DNA from: JABCZS01 sp041660525
GTDB lineage: Bacteria > Pseudomonadota > Gammaproteobacteria > JABCZS01
DNA length: 64,000 nucleotides
Reading direction: 5' to 3'
NCBI GenBank assembly: GCA_041660525.1
Contig: JBAZWD010000004.1
Location: 1-64,000 of the forward strand
Shown here: piece by piece, positions 44,517 through 53,303 of the stretch
Numbering within the stretch: the stretch's first letter is position 1
How the letters are laid out: each line of letters opens with the position of its first letter
The notes under the pieces: generated by a model
Database searches by the model: none
What the model was told of the DNA's origin: nothing
What the model saw: the letters and a program-made list of their open reading frames with translations, nothing else
Position numbers and translations under genes: made by a program

Positions 44517-46077
44517 TTTTTTTAATCAGTTCTCTAAAGCGTACCAATTCAGATAAACGATAACCTTGGTAACAACCCAGTAACAACATCGCAGCGATGA
44601 CAATTAATAATAATTCAGGGAATACAAAAAATAAATGTTCCATGTAAACATTACTCATCACCACAAACGCAATTGCCGCAGCAAATAAACTGCCTATGCC
44701 TTGTAATATCGCTTCCCACGCATTGCGTTCTTCCCATACAATAGACATTCTTTCTATGGTCATGGTTAAAATAACCATAGGGAATAATGCCACAGATAAA
44801 CCGGTTTCAAATCCTAATTGATTACTAAAGACACTCAGTGTCATCATTAAAATCACCACGGTACTTAAAACAGCGCTTAAGCGTGGAATCAAAAGTAGTT
44901 TTAATTTCTCAAGGTAAAAGCGCACGCATAAACCCAACGAGACTATCAAGGTAAATAAAATAATCCCATCCACTAATTCTGTTTTTCTAAAGGCAAGCGC
45001 AATCAATACGGGCATAAACGTACCAAAAGTATGAATACCAATAAAGGAGCGCAATAATAAAATAATCAAAGCGCCGATAGGGATCATAATTAATACTTGA
45101 TACACTTCTTGCGTATGCAAAGGTAAATTGAATAAAGAAAATTTCATTAATAGCGAATGATTTTGCAAAGCTTCTTCTTTGGCTACATTTAATGCATTAA
45201 ATTCGCGCTTAATAAATGAAAAAATATACTGAGGATTACGCCCGCCTTCAAGACTGAGAATAGGTTTACTACCGCCATATTGCCAAATTAAAAAATGATT
45301 CGGCAAACCCACGCGCGCATTCATAGGATCAATGTAACGCCAACCATGTTCAGCATCCCAAATACCTAAATAAATCTGCACCGGCACTTCTTGTTCACTG
45401 TGTTGGGTTTGCGTTAATTCAAAACCATAAACAATACGATTGACAATATTAGGCCCCTCTTCTGCATTAGGCCCTTTGAGCAAACGTGTCGCTGTTAATG
45501 CGATATTTTCAGCAGAATAATCACGATCTAATAAAATACTGGAATTACCTTCTTGCGTATCATTTAAACTTTTAATAACATTCGTCGCAAACGTTAAACT
45601 ATCCACAGATTGTTCGCGCGCGTTATTAATAATGGTTTGCTGCGCAATGCGTTGTGCATCGCGATAAACAAAACGCTCACTCGTGCCACGATTGGATAAA
45701 GGCGGGCCTTGATAAGCTTCATCAAAATAAAACTGCGCGCGGTAGTATAAGGTTTGTTTTTTGTTCGGTGCGTGGCGAATCGTCCAAACAGATAAACGAT
45801 TATCACGCTCAGGATCAATAGTGACACCAAAATCACGTGACACAAAACTTTCATCAAGTCGATGAAAATAAGGTTGATCCGGTGGAATAAAAAATTCCGC
45901 TTTCGCAGAACGTCCGATAGTTGCGTCAAAATTGACTTGCGCTTCAACTGTCCAGACACTGCTTTGCCCAGAAGGTGATAAAGGTAATTTCAGAATTTCG
46001 ACTTTATAAAAAAATAACCAAAGCCCGACCAGGACCAAAATCCCAACCAGCATAAATAAATGACGTTTAGTACTCAA
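44506..46077 (-). CDS. Inactive transglutaminase-like protein with 7TM domain
   Basis: 523 residues. One N-terminal membrane helix (residues about 8-24) is followed by a periplasmic transglutaminase-like domain (residues about 100-290) and then six to seven helices (VLIMIPIGALIILLLRSFIG to LLLIVIAAMLLLGC). Family descriptions call the transglutaminase fold inactive. It overlaps its neighbours by 4 and 11 bases. The topology suggests a membrane receptor or scaffold that binds a periplasmic peptide and passes a signal or substrate to the cytosolic ligases. Confidence 0.85.
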   Translation of the reverse strand: MSTKRHLFMLVGILVLVGLWLFFYKVEILKLPLSPSGQSSVWTVEAQVNFDATIGRSAKAEFFIPPDQPYFHRLDESFVSRDFGVTIDPERDNRLSVWTIRHAPNKKQTLYYRAQFYFDEAYQGPPLSNRGTSERFVYRDAQRIAQQTIINNAREQSVDSLTFATNVIKSLNDTQEGNSSILLDRDYSAENIALTATRLLKGPNAEEGPNIVNRIVYGFELTQTQHSEQEVPVQIYLGIWDAEHGWRYIDPMNARVGLPNHFLIWQYGGSKPILSLEGGRNPQYIFSFIKREFNALNVAKEEALQNHSLLMKFSLFNLPLHTQEVYQVLIMIPIGALIILLLRSFIGIHTFGTFMPVLIALAFRKTELVDGIILFTLIVSLGLCVRFYLEKLKLLLIPRLSAVLSTVVILMMTLSVFSNQLGFETGLSVALFPMVILTMTIERMSIVWEERNAWEAILQGIGSLFAAAIAFVVMSNVYMEHLFFVFPELLLIVIAAMLLLGCYQGYRLSELVRFRELIKKNEY

Positions 46078-46613
46078 GATATTGGGTTCTCAGTAGGTTT
46101 AACTTCACACATGGGTTTGTGCGTATGGCTCTCAGAAGAGTCAATCAGAATATCAAATTGCGCCAGCGCCGTACGCCCGAGTAACATTTGGTAATTAAAA
46201 TAAGAACGATCATTCAGGTTAACTTCAATAAGTCTAGCTTCATCGCCCAAACACAAATCCATTTCAATAACAGGCCGACGTTCAAAAAGATCCGCATCTG
46301 ATTTCATTTCAGAGCTACGTTTTTTAATGCGAGCCATACGTTTTAAAGGGTACTCAAAACGCTCACCCTGAGGAAGCAGCGCACCATTAATCGTAAAGCT
46401 CACCCATTCCTGCCCATCTTTCTCAAAAAGCTTAATATCATGCGCACCCAGCGACGCCGTCAGCGCCCCAGTATCCATTTTAATTTCCAACTCCAAGTTT
46501 TGGTCTACTAACTTCCCTTTTTCTACCCAACCCATAATATTTGCGGCATGCGCAAAGCTTAAACTGGTCCATAGAACCAACAACGCGGTTAAATAAAAAT
46601 GTATCTTTCTCAT
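46074..46613 (-). CDS. Retropepsin-like aspartic endopeptidase (RimB/RloA-like, 'ATP-dependent zinc protease')
   Basis: 179 residues with an N-terminal signal peptide (FYLTALLVLWTSLSFAHA), so periplasmic. The catalytic aspartate motif is DTGALTASLGAHDIKLF (Asp47 region), the DTGA signature of retropepsins. The C-terminal LLGRTALAQFDILID matches the family. Databases often misname it a zinc protease. It is the first gene of the operon and overlaps the 7TM gene by four bases. Confidence 0.87.
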   Translation of the reverse strand: MRKIHFYLTALLVLWTSLSFAHAANIMGWVEKGKLVDQNLELEIKMDTGALTASLGAHDIKLFEKDGQEWVSFTINGALLPQGERFEYPLKRMARIKKRSSEMKSDADLFERRPVIEMDLCLGDEARLIEVNLNDRSYFNYQMLLGRTALAQFDILIDSSESHTHKPMCEVKPTENPIS

Positions 46614-46688
46614 AGGGTTAATGTATCCAAAACGGTAGGTCGATTAATGCGACCATTATATCAGTAACGGGGGGTATGGCAACATCTA

Positions 46689-46837
46689 GGGCGAAAGATT
46701 TTTCGCCCCTACGGATGGTTTGTGTTCACCATATGTGGATACCCAAAAATATTTGGACATTCAAACATCCCAAAAGATTTACAAAACATCATATCGGGAA
46801 AATACCAACATCCGTAGGGGCGAAAAATCTTTCGCCC
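46689..46837. repeat. Palindromic element, family 2, copy 2
   Basis: Perfect 29-base arms at 46689-46717 and 46809-46837, the same sequence as the 29455 copy. Read against the reverse of that copy it shares GGTTTG, CATATGTGGATA and CCAACATCCG in the same order, with about 50 extra bases in the centre. It lies in the 391-base gap upstream of the retropepsin operon. A hicB remnant is just to its right. Confidence 0.9.
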
Positions 46838-46856
46838 ACGATGCATGCATCACCCA

Positions 46857-46967
46857 TATATTAAAAATATAATCTTTAGAAATATTGACAATAGCACCAA
46901 AAAATTCATTATTCTCTTCACTATATTCAATTTGTGCAATATATCCTTGGTATTTCATAATGCTCAT
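46857..46967 (-). pseudogene. HicB antitoxin remnant
   Basis: The frame from ATG 46967 reads MKYQGYIAQIEYSEENNEFFG and on to NISKDYIFNI, which resembles the N-terminal third of HicB-family antitoxins. After about 37 residues the homology stops, 20 bases from the family 2 palindrome, and the frame continues into the repeat. No HicA gene is adjacent. It looks like a relic cut off by the repeat or an associated deletion. Confidence 0.65.
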
Positions 46968-47004
46968 GGTTTCACCCCGTTATCCTTGTTTACTAAATTT
47001 GCAA

Positions 47005-47286
47005 CTATCCTTCATTCAATGCTTCGATCGCTTCTTTAGGACGATTTTTAATAATTGTTAATAATGATAACGCCGGCCCACTAGGTGCACGTCTTTTTTG
47101 TTCCCAATTACGCAAAGTGGGAAGGCTGATATGAATTAACTGTGCAAATTCCATTTGACTTAAACCGATCTCACTACGAATTTGACTGACATCCAAAAAC
47201 TGCCGCGCTGGCGCCGCCCGCCCTTTTCTAATTGCGCCTGCTTGACGTATGCTCGTTAATAATTGATCAAAATCTTTTTTATTCAT
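47005..47286 (-). CDS. XRE-family antitoxin (HigA/NadS-like)
   Basis: 93 residues from ATG 47286, which overlaps the toxin stop as TAATG. The helix-turn-helix is clear: RSEIGLSQMEFAQLIHISLPTLRNWEQKRRAPSGPALSLL (residues about 40-75). The gene order toxin then antitoxin is that of higBA systems. It would repress its own promoter at the palindrome before the toxin gene. Confidence 0.87.
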   Translation of the reverse strand: MNKKDFDQLLTSIRQAGAIRKGRAAPARQFLDVSQIRSEIGLSQMEFAQLIHISLPTLRNWEQKRRAPSGPALSLLTIIKNRPKEAIEALNEG

Positions 47287-47603
47287 TAGGTTAATTCCTC
47301 TTTGACACAAAGTATTAATGCTTTTTTTTGCTGTTGCGTTAAATCTACTTGTTTATTTTTCGGGTAAGCAAACAACATAAAAATTTGATGATGCTCGCTA
47401 ACCCAATAGTAAATAATTCTTGCACCACCACGTTTACCCTTATTTTGCGCCGCCCAGCGTATTTTTCTCAACCCACCTGTTTCAGGGATAAGCTCTCCTG
47501 CATATGGCCGCTTAAAAAGCACTTGCTGCAATGATGCGTAATCATCATCGTCCATGAGATCAATAATTTGTTGCGTAAATAGAGGAGTTTCAAAAATTAC
47601 CAT
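47286..47603 (-). CDS. RelE/HigB-like toxin
   Basis: 105 residues from ATG 47603. It fits the RelE/ParE-type mRNA interferase fold, with the basic core GLRKIRWAAQNKGKRGGARIIYYW and the strand IFMLFAYPKNKQVDLT typical of the group paired with NadS-like antitoxins. An upstream extension to 47636 would cover the operator and is not used. It overlaps the antitoxin by one base. Confidence 0.87.
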   Translation of the reverse strand: MVIFETPLFTQQIIDLMDDDDYASLQQVLFKRPYAGELIPETGGLRKIRWAAQNKGKRGGARIIYYWVSEHHQIFMLFAYPKNKQVDLTQQQKKALILCVKEELT

Positions 47604-47611
47604 TTTAACTA

Positions 47612-47626
47612 TACGCCATTGGCGTA
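47612..47626. promoter_or_regulatory. Operator palindrome of the RelE/HigA-like pair
   Basis: Perfect palindrome TACGCC-ATT-GGCGTA, nine bases before the toxin ATG. It is the only strong symmetric site in the 277-base gap to the LRR gene and suits binding by the XRE antitoxin. The rest of that gap (47637-47913) is AT-rich and shows no gene. Confidence 0.7.
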
Positions 47627-47913
47627 CCTGTGTCAATAAGAAGAAATATCATAACATGATGAATCTTAATTGTTCAATATGATTTTTTTTTAGATCAAAA
47701 ATGTTTCATTTATAATTTATAGTTGATTCTATACTTAAATAAAGCAAGTTAACCAAAAAAACAAAAGCTGATAAAGAGAATAATATGACGAACGAGGTGT
47801 TTGTTGTGTTATGGAGATTTAGAATCGACATTTACTCACAAGTTGATTAACTTCCCCTAAACATTGGTAAACTGAGCCGAATTCTCTCTGTAGTTATTTG
47901 AGGAGTATCTAAT

Positions 47914-50247
47914 ATGCCGGTTGATGCAGCCATACTTGAAAAGCTTCGAAAGAATGATCCGAGCTTAACATATCTACATCTTCATGGATTAATCGATGAT
48001 GATGTTTTCACACTCTGCGCAGCATTAGAAACAAATACTAATCTCACAACACTGCATATTGAAGGCTACCGCGTACGTAATGTCGATAAGCTGCACTTGC
48101 TACCTCTGTTGGAACGCCACACTCGGGGGCAGGACAAATATTTTTTCAACCGAAGTCATATCGGTGATGAAGGCGCAAAAGCACTTGCTCGGATTAATAG
48201 CCTGGAACGACTCTTCCTTACCAATAATCAAATTGGCGATGATGGTGCAAAAGCACTTGCGCGACATCCTCATCTAACATTCCTTAGTATTGGCCAAAAT
48301 ACAATTCAGGACTTGGATGATGTTAGTTCACTTGTGCAAGTTGGCGATGATGGTGCAACAGCACTTGCGCGGAATACTAATCTGATATATCTTAGCCTCC
48401 GAAATAGTAAAATCAGTGCTGTAGTTGATGAAGAATTTGCAAGGAATACCAACCTAATATTTCTTGATATTGCCCCTGTTCTTAATATTACTCCTAAAAA
48501 AAACCAGTCAGACAACTGGAAGTTAGCCAGAGAACGCATCGAACAAAATCAACAGCTCTCCAAACAACTTCTGTCTGCTTGCCAAGCACAAAATCTAACT
48601 GTAGCTCGAGGGTTATTGCGGCAAGGAGTTCGACCATATGGAGCACATTGCAAGGTCATTTACATGAACTTCAAAAGAGATCAATTACCACATGAAGACA
48701 CTGTCTTCCACTTAGCAGTACGGCAACGTAATATGCCCTTATTAAATTTACTCCTCTCATATAATGTGGGCAGTGCATGTCTTGAAAGGAATGCCGATAA
48801 ACTTACATACATCGAGCTCGCTGAATCGCTAAACTTTTCTATCACACCAACAAGTCGTTTTTTTTCTTACATGACAAACATTTTTAATTTTGATACGCAA
48901 AGCCACGCACCAGCCTCTAATACGAATCAACTTCCCGTTGCAATCTCTAATACATCAAATTCGAATTCATCCACCCAAATTGTATCAACTAATATTCCAA
49001 CAATATCAGCCGCAGCAACAGCACAGTTAACTGCTGCAGGAATGGATATTCCAGACACTCTTACAGTCATATCTACTTTACAAACAAAACATACAGTTTT
49101 ACTAAAAGCTTTATCCGACTGGGAATCCCGCGCACAACAAGATGCAACTGAAAAATCCGAACTCGAAGAAATTTCCAAAGAACTGGAAGTAAAAGCATAT
49201 TACCAAATGCTAAAAGCAATCTTGGCACAAAGTTTTCTAGCAGCAACCGTCATTGCTTCTGGAAAAATTGACGGCAATACTGGAGTCGGCATTAAAGCGA
49301 TTAATGGTTTAAGCACTTTATCCGCAGCAGCATCTTCAGCCTCCGCCGCTGTATTTCCTTTAGCTGCGCCTATTTTAGGTTTTTTTAAAGTTGTATCCAA
49401 CGCATTAAATTCAACGCTAACTTACCGTGAAATGCAAAAGCATGTGAAATGGGTTGATCTTGAAGACATTCCACAATTCGCAGAAACATTAGCACGTGGC
49501 TCAGCACGGGCACAAAAACGTTCTATTCCTTTGGGAATAAGCCGCGCTGATGAAACTACTTGGACAAAAATAAAAAATGAATGTGGTTTGTTTATTGAGC
49601 AATTAAAATCCGGCGTTACTTTTAGCTCTGGTGAAAAACGTGCACTTTTAGATGCGCAATTATTGTTTGAATATATTTTAACTCATGAAAGACCGTTGGA
49701 TATAGCGTTAAGCGGACGCATCAATATTTTATTGCAACATTTGGTGGGCCCGCAAGCTACGCTAACATCTTCTGTATCTTCAAGTAATAATAATTCTCCC
49801 ATTGTTGCAGTTACTCAAAATAATTCATTTGATATAACGCATCTTCTTAAAGCAGAAGTTGCTGCGTTAAAAGAAAAACATGAATTAGATCAACAAGAAC
49901 AAGCGCGACGCTTGCAAGAATTGCATGACAAAATACGAATATTGCAAGAGCAGCAAACACCTAAAGTTGAATCTAATCATGTGGATGTTGGCAATGGACA
50001 GATGCAATTGACACTACAAACTCAAAGTTCCGCACATGCTTTAAGTAGTGCTTCTCGTGCAACTCTAACCGATGTTTATAAGCGTCTAGATGAACATGAC
50101 AAAGCTGTTGCTGAACTTGGGCAACAAGTTGCAATGACACAAGAAGAATTAACGGCATTAGGAAAATCAACATCAGGAAAGACAGCAACAAATAGCGATG
50201 ATGAAGATGATAATGAGGCCGGGATAGGAAATTGTTTTACAATGTAG
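47914..50247 (+). CDS. LRR and ankyrin-like repeat protein with C-terminal CaaX-like box, candidate host-directed effector
   Basis: 777 residues; GAGGAG lies before the ATG. Residues about 15-185 hold irregular leucine-rich repeats of the ribonuclease-inhibitor type (LERLFLTNNQIGDDGAKALA; LIYLSLRNSKISAV). Residues about 205-305 resemble ankyrin repeats (LLSACQAQNLTVARGLLRQG; TVFHLAVRQRNMPLLNLLLS). A Ser/Asn/Thr-rich linker, coiled coils (375-415, 640-680, 720-750) and a weakly hydrophobic helical region (430-480) follow. The end is acidic, SDDEDDNEAGIG, then NCFTM: the last four residues Cys-Phe-Thr-Met fit the CaaX prenylation pattern with Met favouring farnesyl. Function unknown; bacterial effectors with CaaX boxes are known in Legionella. 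Confidence 0.85.
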   Translation: MPVDAAILEKLRKNDPSLTYLHLHGLIDDDVFTLCAALETNTNLTTLHIEGYRVRNVDKLHLLPLLERHTRGQDKYFFNRSHIGDEGAKALARINSLERLFLTNNQIGDDGAKALARHPHLTFLSIGQNTIQDLDDVSSLVQVGDDGATALARNTNLIYLSLRNSKISAVVDEEFARNTNLIFLDIAPVLNITPKKNQSDNWKLARERIEQNQQLSKQLLSACQAQNLTVARGLLRQGVRPYGAHCKVIYMNFKRDQLPHEDTVFHLAVRQRNMPLLNLLLSYNVGSACLERNADKLTYIELAESLNFSITPTSRFFSYMTNIFNFDTQSHAPASNTNQLPVAISNTSNSNSSTQIVSTNIPTISAAATAQLTAAGMDIPDTLTVISTLQTKHTVLLKALSDWESRAQQDATEKSELEEISKELEVKAYYQMLKAILAQSFLAATVIASGKIDGNTGVGIKAINGLSTLSAAASSASAAVFPLAAPILGFFKVVSNALNSTLTYREMQKHVKWVDLEDIPQFAETLARGSARAQKRSIPLGISRADETTWTKIKNECGLFIEQLKSGVTFSSGEKRALLDAQLLFEYILTHERPLDIALSGRINILLQHLVGPQATLTSSVSSSNNNSPIVAVTQNNSFDITHLLKAEVAALKEKHELDQQEQARRLQELHDKIRILQEQQTPKVESNHVDVGNGQMQLTLQTQSSAHALSSASRATLTDVYKRLDEHDKAVAELGQQVAMTQEELTALGKSTSGKTATNSDDEDDNEAGIGNCFTM

Positions 50248-50249
50248 AT

Positions 50250-50277
50250 CTCAGGGCGAAAATTTTTTCGCCCTGAG
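50250..50277. terminator. Terminator hairpin after the LRR gene
   Basis: Perfect 13-base inverted repeat CTCAGGGCGAAAA / TTTTCGCCCTGAG around TT, three bases after the stop. The GGGCGAAA/TTTCGCCC core is the same as in the arms of family 2 palindromes, so it may be a single-hairpin relative of that repeat. Confidence 0.75.
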
Positions 50278-50301
50278 TATGATTTGAAAATCCATAAATG
50301 C

Positions 50302-50325
50302 GGGAGCAAATATTAATTTGCTCCC
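50302..50325. terminator. Hairpin after the 923-codon gene
   Basis: Perfect ten-base inverted repeat GGGAGCAAAT / ATTTGCTCCC around ATTA, four bases beyond the stop of the minus-strand gene. No long T-tract follows on the minus strand. It probably marks that transcript's end. Confidence 0.6.
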
Positions 50326-50328
50326 AGG

Positions 50329-53100
50329 TTATCTTGCTTTAAATGGTTTAAAATCCTTCCAAGCACGCGAAATATCGCCCAGAAAACTTTTTTTCGTATG
50401 TGAAGTAACAACAACGGTATTTGCTGCATCTGTTCCAGGGGCAACAGCACCTGGATTATTATTAACAAAATGTTGTTTTAAAAGTGGAAAAGGATCCTTT
50501 TTGGTTTCAGCTTTTTCTCGAGGTTTTTTTGGGCTGTCGATTACATCAATATTACGGTTTGTTTCAAAAGATTTCTCTACATATCCCCTACAGTTGGTCT
50601 GTGCTTCAAAGGAAAGCCTACTGCTTGCTTCCATGCCTTCTTTATAAACCTTTGATAATACCTTACCCACCGCCAATCCCTCTGGTGTTGGCATCCATAT
50701 TTTCTCACCTGGTTTTGTTGTTGTGTCCCAATTGCCCATGATGATGGGTTTTTTATCTGAAACATCACCTGTTGCAGGGTTAACCTTTGCGCGATATATA
50801 GTGAAATATGCTGAATCAGGATGCTTATCTAGTTCAACAATATATTGGGTTACCGTCCCGTCCTTATTATCTATCGGTTCTTCTAGATCCTTATATTCTT
50901 TACTTGGATCATTTTTAAGACCATTTAATTGGCTGGACAATCGACCGTCACCTAAATCACCACCAACATCTGCTCTTTGTTGTTGTTGTGCAGTCATTGC
51001 AGCTGGAAAATTTCCTTTGCCATAACGTTCTGAACCCGCCATATCACGAATAAAGAGATCACCCCATTTTAATCGAGCTTGTGCCAACGTTAGCTGTTGC
51101 CCCTCCAGGCCTATCAAAAATTCTTTACTGACTAAAAAGCCAGCAGGATTGTTCGCTGCATTAGCAAAATCAACATAAGCTGCTACATAAGGCCTATCTT
51201 CTGGCGTTCTTTGAGCTTGAGGAAGAGCAAGTGATCCTGCGATATTAGTATTTGCTACTGCTACCTCAAGAGCTGCAGTCCTCGCAACTTGGTTTGAAAC
51301 GTCCGGCGCAGTCACAAAACGACGCGCTCTTTCTTGTTCCCAAGCATTATGTGCGGGACTGCGCTCGTAAACAGCATTCCAAATTTTAGTTTTTATGCGA
51401 TTTTCATGTTTCCCAGCTGCAGCAGTAAGCTCTCCTTCGCGTTGTATACGAATATTTCTTGCATTAAAAACAGCAGCATTATCAGCATGCTGCGCTTGGG
51501 CGGCTGTGAGAGGTACAGTTTTACTAAAAGGTTTCGCTTCATGTGCTAGCAATGCTTGCTGCCCAACTGGTCTGCGTTCGGCTGTATATGCGGCTGTAGC
51601 TGCGGCTATATCTATGGCTAAATTCTCATCTTTAATAGCAATCGCTAAATTTTTTAAAGGAGTGATTAATTCTAATGTAGCCTGTTTTTTTGCTACATCT
51701 TCTGGTTTTTCACTTTTAACAGCCTCATCACGAGCTTTTATATAGTTAGTTTCAAGTTGTTTTAAAACATCAATAACTGTATCAAAATCACGTGTTCCAG
51801 CAAGAGCATCTGGTATCTCGCCAGTATGTCTTAACATCAGGGCATAAGCATCGGAAGGTAACAATTTTAAGAACTCATCAAATGCTTTTGTTCTGTTATT
51901 CCAAATTTGTTGACGTAAGGTTGTGTCTTTACATGTGGCTAAATTAAATTTATTTGCTGCCGCACCGCAACCCGCAATACCACCAGCAGTCCCAGCAGCA
52001 TTAGCTACTACAGCTATGCCATCAAGCTGGTTAATCTGTTCATTACGAAGATCTGGAGTTGTAGAAATCTCATCAAATTTTGCTGCAATGGCTTTCTTGA
52101 GTTTTATTTCCGCAGGTGTATTTACAGTAGAATCAGGATCACGTAATTGTTTTAAAGTTACATTGATCGTATGAATTTCGGTAGGTCTGGATTCATCCCC
52201 AGTAATATTACATGCACCAAATGTTGTCTCGAAAGGTGGAACGGCTTTTACTATATCAGCCATATCTTCAAGTTTACTTTGACCACCTAAACCAGTTGGT
52301 TTATCTTGTGCAAGTTTTTCCATCTTTTTCATGCATGCAAAACGTTGCGCAAATAAGTCTGGATGATCGGTATTTAATTGTAAGGCCTCTTCAATAGCTG
52401 CTCTCCTTGAGCCTGCCTTAGCAGGAGGTATATCGAGCCGAGGCCCCAATCCACCAGAAGAAGCTGCCTTAGCAGTATAATCAGCACCCTCTTCTTTTTC
52501 TAACTTTAGTTTTTCTGCTTCTAAAAGTTTTACTAGATCAGCAGGAGTTTTGATTGGCGCAACTGTCTTATCGCTACCAGTTAAGAATGCGAAATTATTA
52601 AGCGCCACAAGAATGTCTGCTTGTTCCTTTTTACTTAAGGTCATTTGCAGAGGATCTAAATTGGTTATTTTATCTACCGCTTCCTCTATAAATGTATTTG
52701 CAAAATACTCTAAAAAGCCTTTTTCATCACCAGGAAAACCACAATCTCTTAATTGGTCAGAAGTAGGTCTCGGTAATGAAGCAATACCTAAACCATTAGG
52801 CCCAAAAGAACGCACAAACATAGATGACATGAGACCCGCACACTCAGCTTTGTGCGCATCATCAGGGCGGCCTGAATCATCTTTTAGAAGAGGAGCACCA
52901 CCAAATGTTTGTATAAGTCTTTCTTCCAGCGATATTCTGCTTGGATCACGATTAACCATACTGTGAGCTGCGCTGCTGACGCCTCTCAGGACTTTTAAAT
53001 TAAATTCTGCCTCTTCATTAGCTTTAGCGGCGATAGCAATGCTATCTGTAACTGCATAAAAACTGTATGCATAACGTAAGATTCTTGAAAATAATGGCAT
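50329..53100 (-). CDS. Large orphan protein, 923 residues, effector-like
   Basis: Not recognised. 923 residues with AGGTG before the ATG. The protein is mostly helical and alanine-rich, with no membrane helix or export signal. Notable parts are an N-terminal ILRYAYSFYAVTDSIAIAAKANEEAEF helix, a small-residue stretch near residue 375 (AVVANAAGTAGGIAGCGAAAN), a basic central section (RNIRIQREGELTAAAGKHENRIKTKIW), and a Lys/Pro-rich segment near the end (SPKKPREKAETKKDPFP) before a short basic tail (KDFKPFKAR). It lies convergent with the LRR gene and divergent from the 2139-codon gene. Location among effector-like genes suggests a secreted substrate, but that is inference. Confidence 0.75.
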   Translation of the reverse strand: MPLFSRILRYAYSFYAVTDSIAIAAKANEEAEFNLKVLRGVSSAAHSMVNRDPSRISLEERLIQTFGGAPLLKDDSGRPDDAHKAECAGLMSSMFVRSFGPNGLGIASLPRPTSDQLRDCGFPGDEKGFLEYFANTFIEEAVDKITNLDPLQMTLSKKEQADILVALNNFAFLTGSDKTVAPIKTPADLVKLLEAEKLKLEKEEGADYTAKAASSGGLGPRLDIPPAKAGSRRAAIEEALQLNTDHPDLFAQRFACMKKMEKLAQDKPTGLGGQSKLEDMADIVKAVPPFETTFGACNITGDESRPTEIHTINVTLKQLRDPDSTVNTPAEIKLKKAIAAKFDEISTTPDLRNEQINQLDGIAVVANAAGTAGGIAGCGAAANKFNLATCKDTTLRQQIWNNRTKAFDEFLKLLPSDAYALMLRHTGEIPDALAGTRDFDTVIDVLKQLETNYIKARDEAVKSEKPEDVAKKQATLELITPLKNLAIAIKDENLAIDIAAATAAYTAERRPVGQQALLAHEAKPFSKTVPLTAAQAQHADNAAVFNARNIRIQREGELTAAAGKHENRIKTKIWNAVYERSPAHNAWEQERARRFVTAPDVSNQVARTAALEVAVANTNIAGSLALPQAQRTPEDRPYVAAYVDFANAANNPAGFLVSKEFLIGLEGQQLTLAQARLKWGDLFIRDMAGSERYGKGNFPAAMTAQQQQRADVGGDLGDGRLSSQLNGLKNDPSKEYKDLEEPIDNKDGTVTQYIVELDKHPDSAYFTIYRAKVNPATGDVSDKKPIIMGNWDTTTKPGEKIWMPTPEGLAVGKVLSKVYKEGMEASSRLSFEAQTNCRGYVEKSFETNRNIDVIDSPKKPREKAETKKDPFPLLKQHFVNNNPGAVAPGTDAANTVVVTSHTKKSFLGDISRAWKDFKPFKAR

Positions 53101-53303
53101 AATGCACCTTTTTCGTTTAATATATACTATAATAAGTCAGTATTAGAGCTTATGTCAAGCTTTATCCTTTCTATACGTAGATGGTATCTTTACTGAATTA
53201 TAACCTACCAGCAAAGACCTAAAATATTTTTAGAATTAGGAACTTAGGATATAGGTCAGACGATAAATTGTTTATTATCTAACTTTGATATGATGGGGTA
53301 TTC

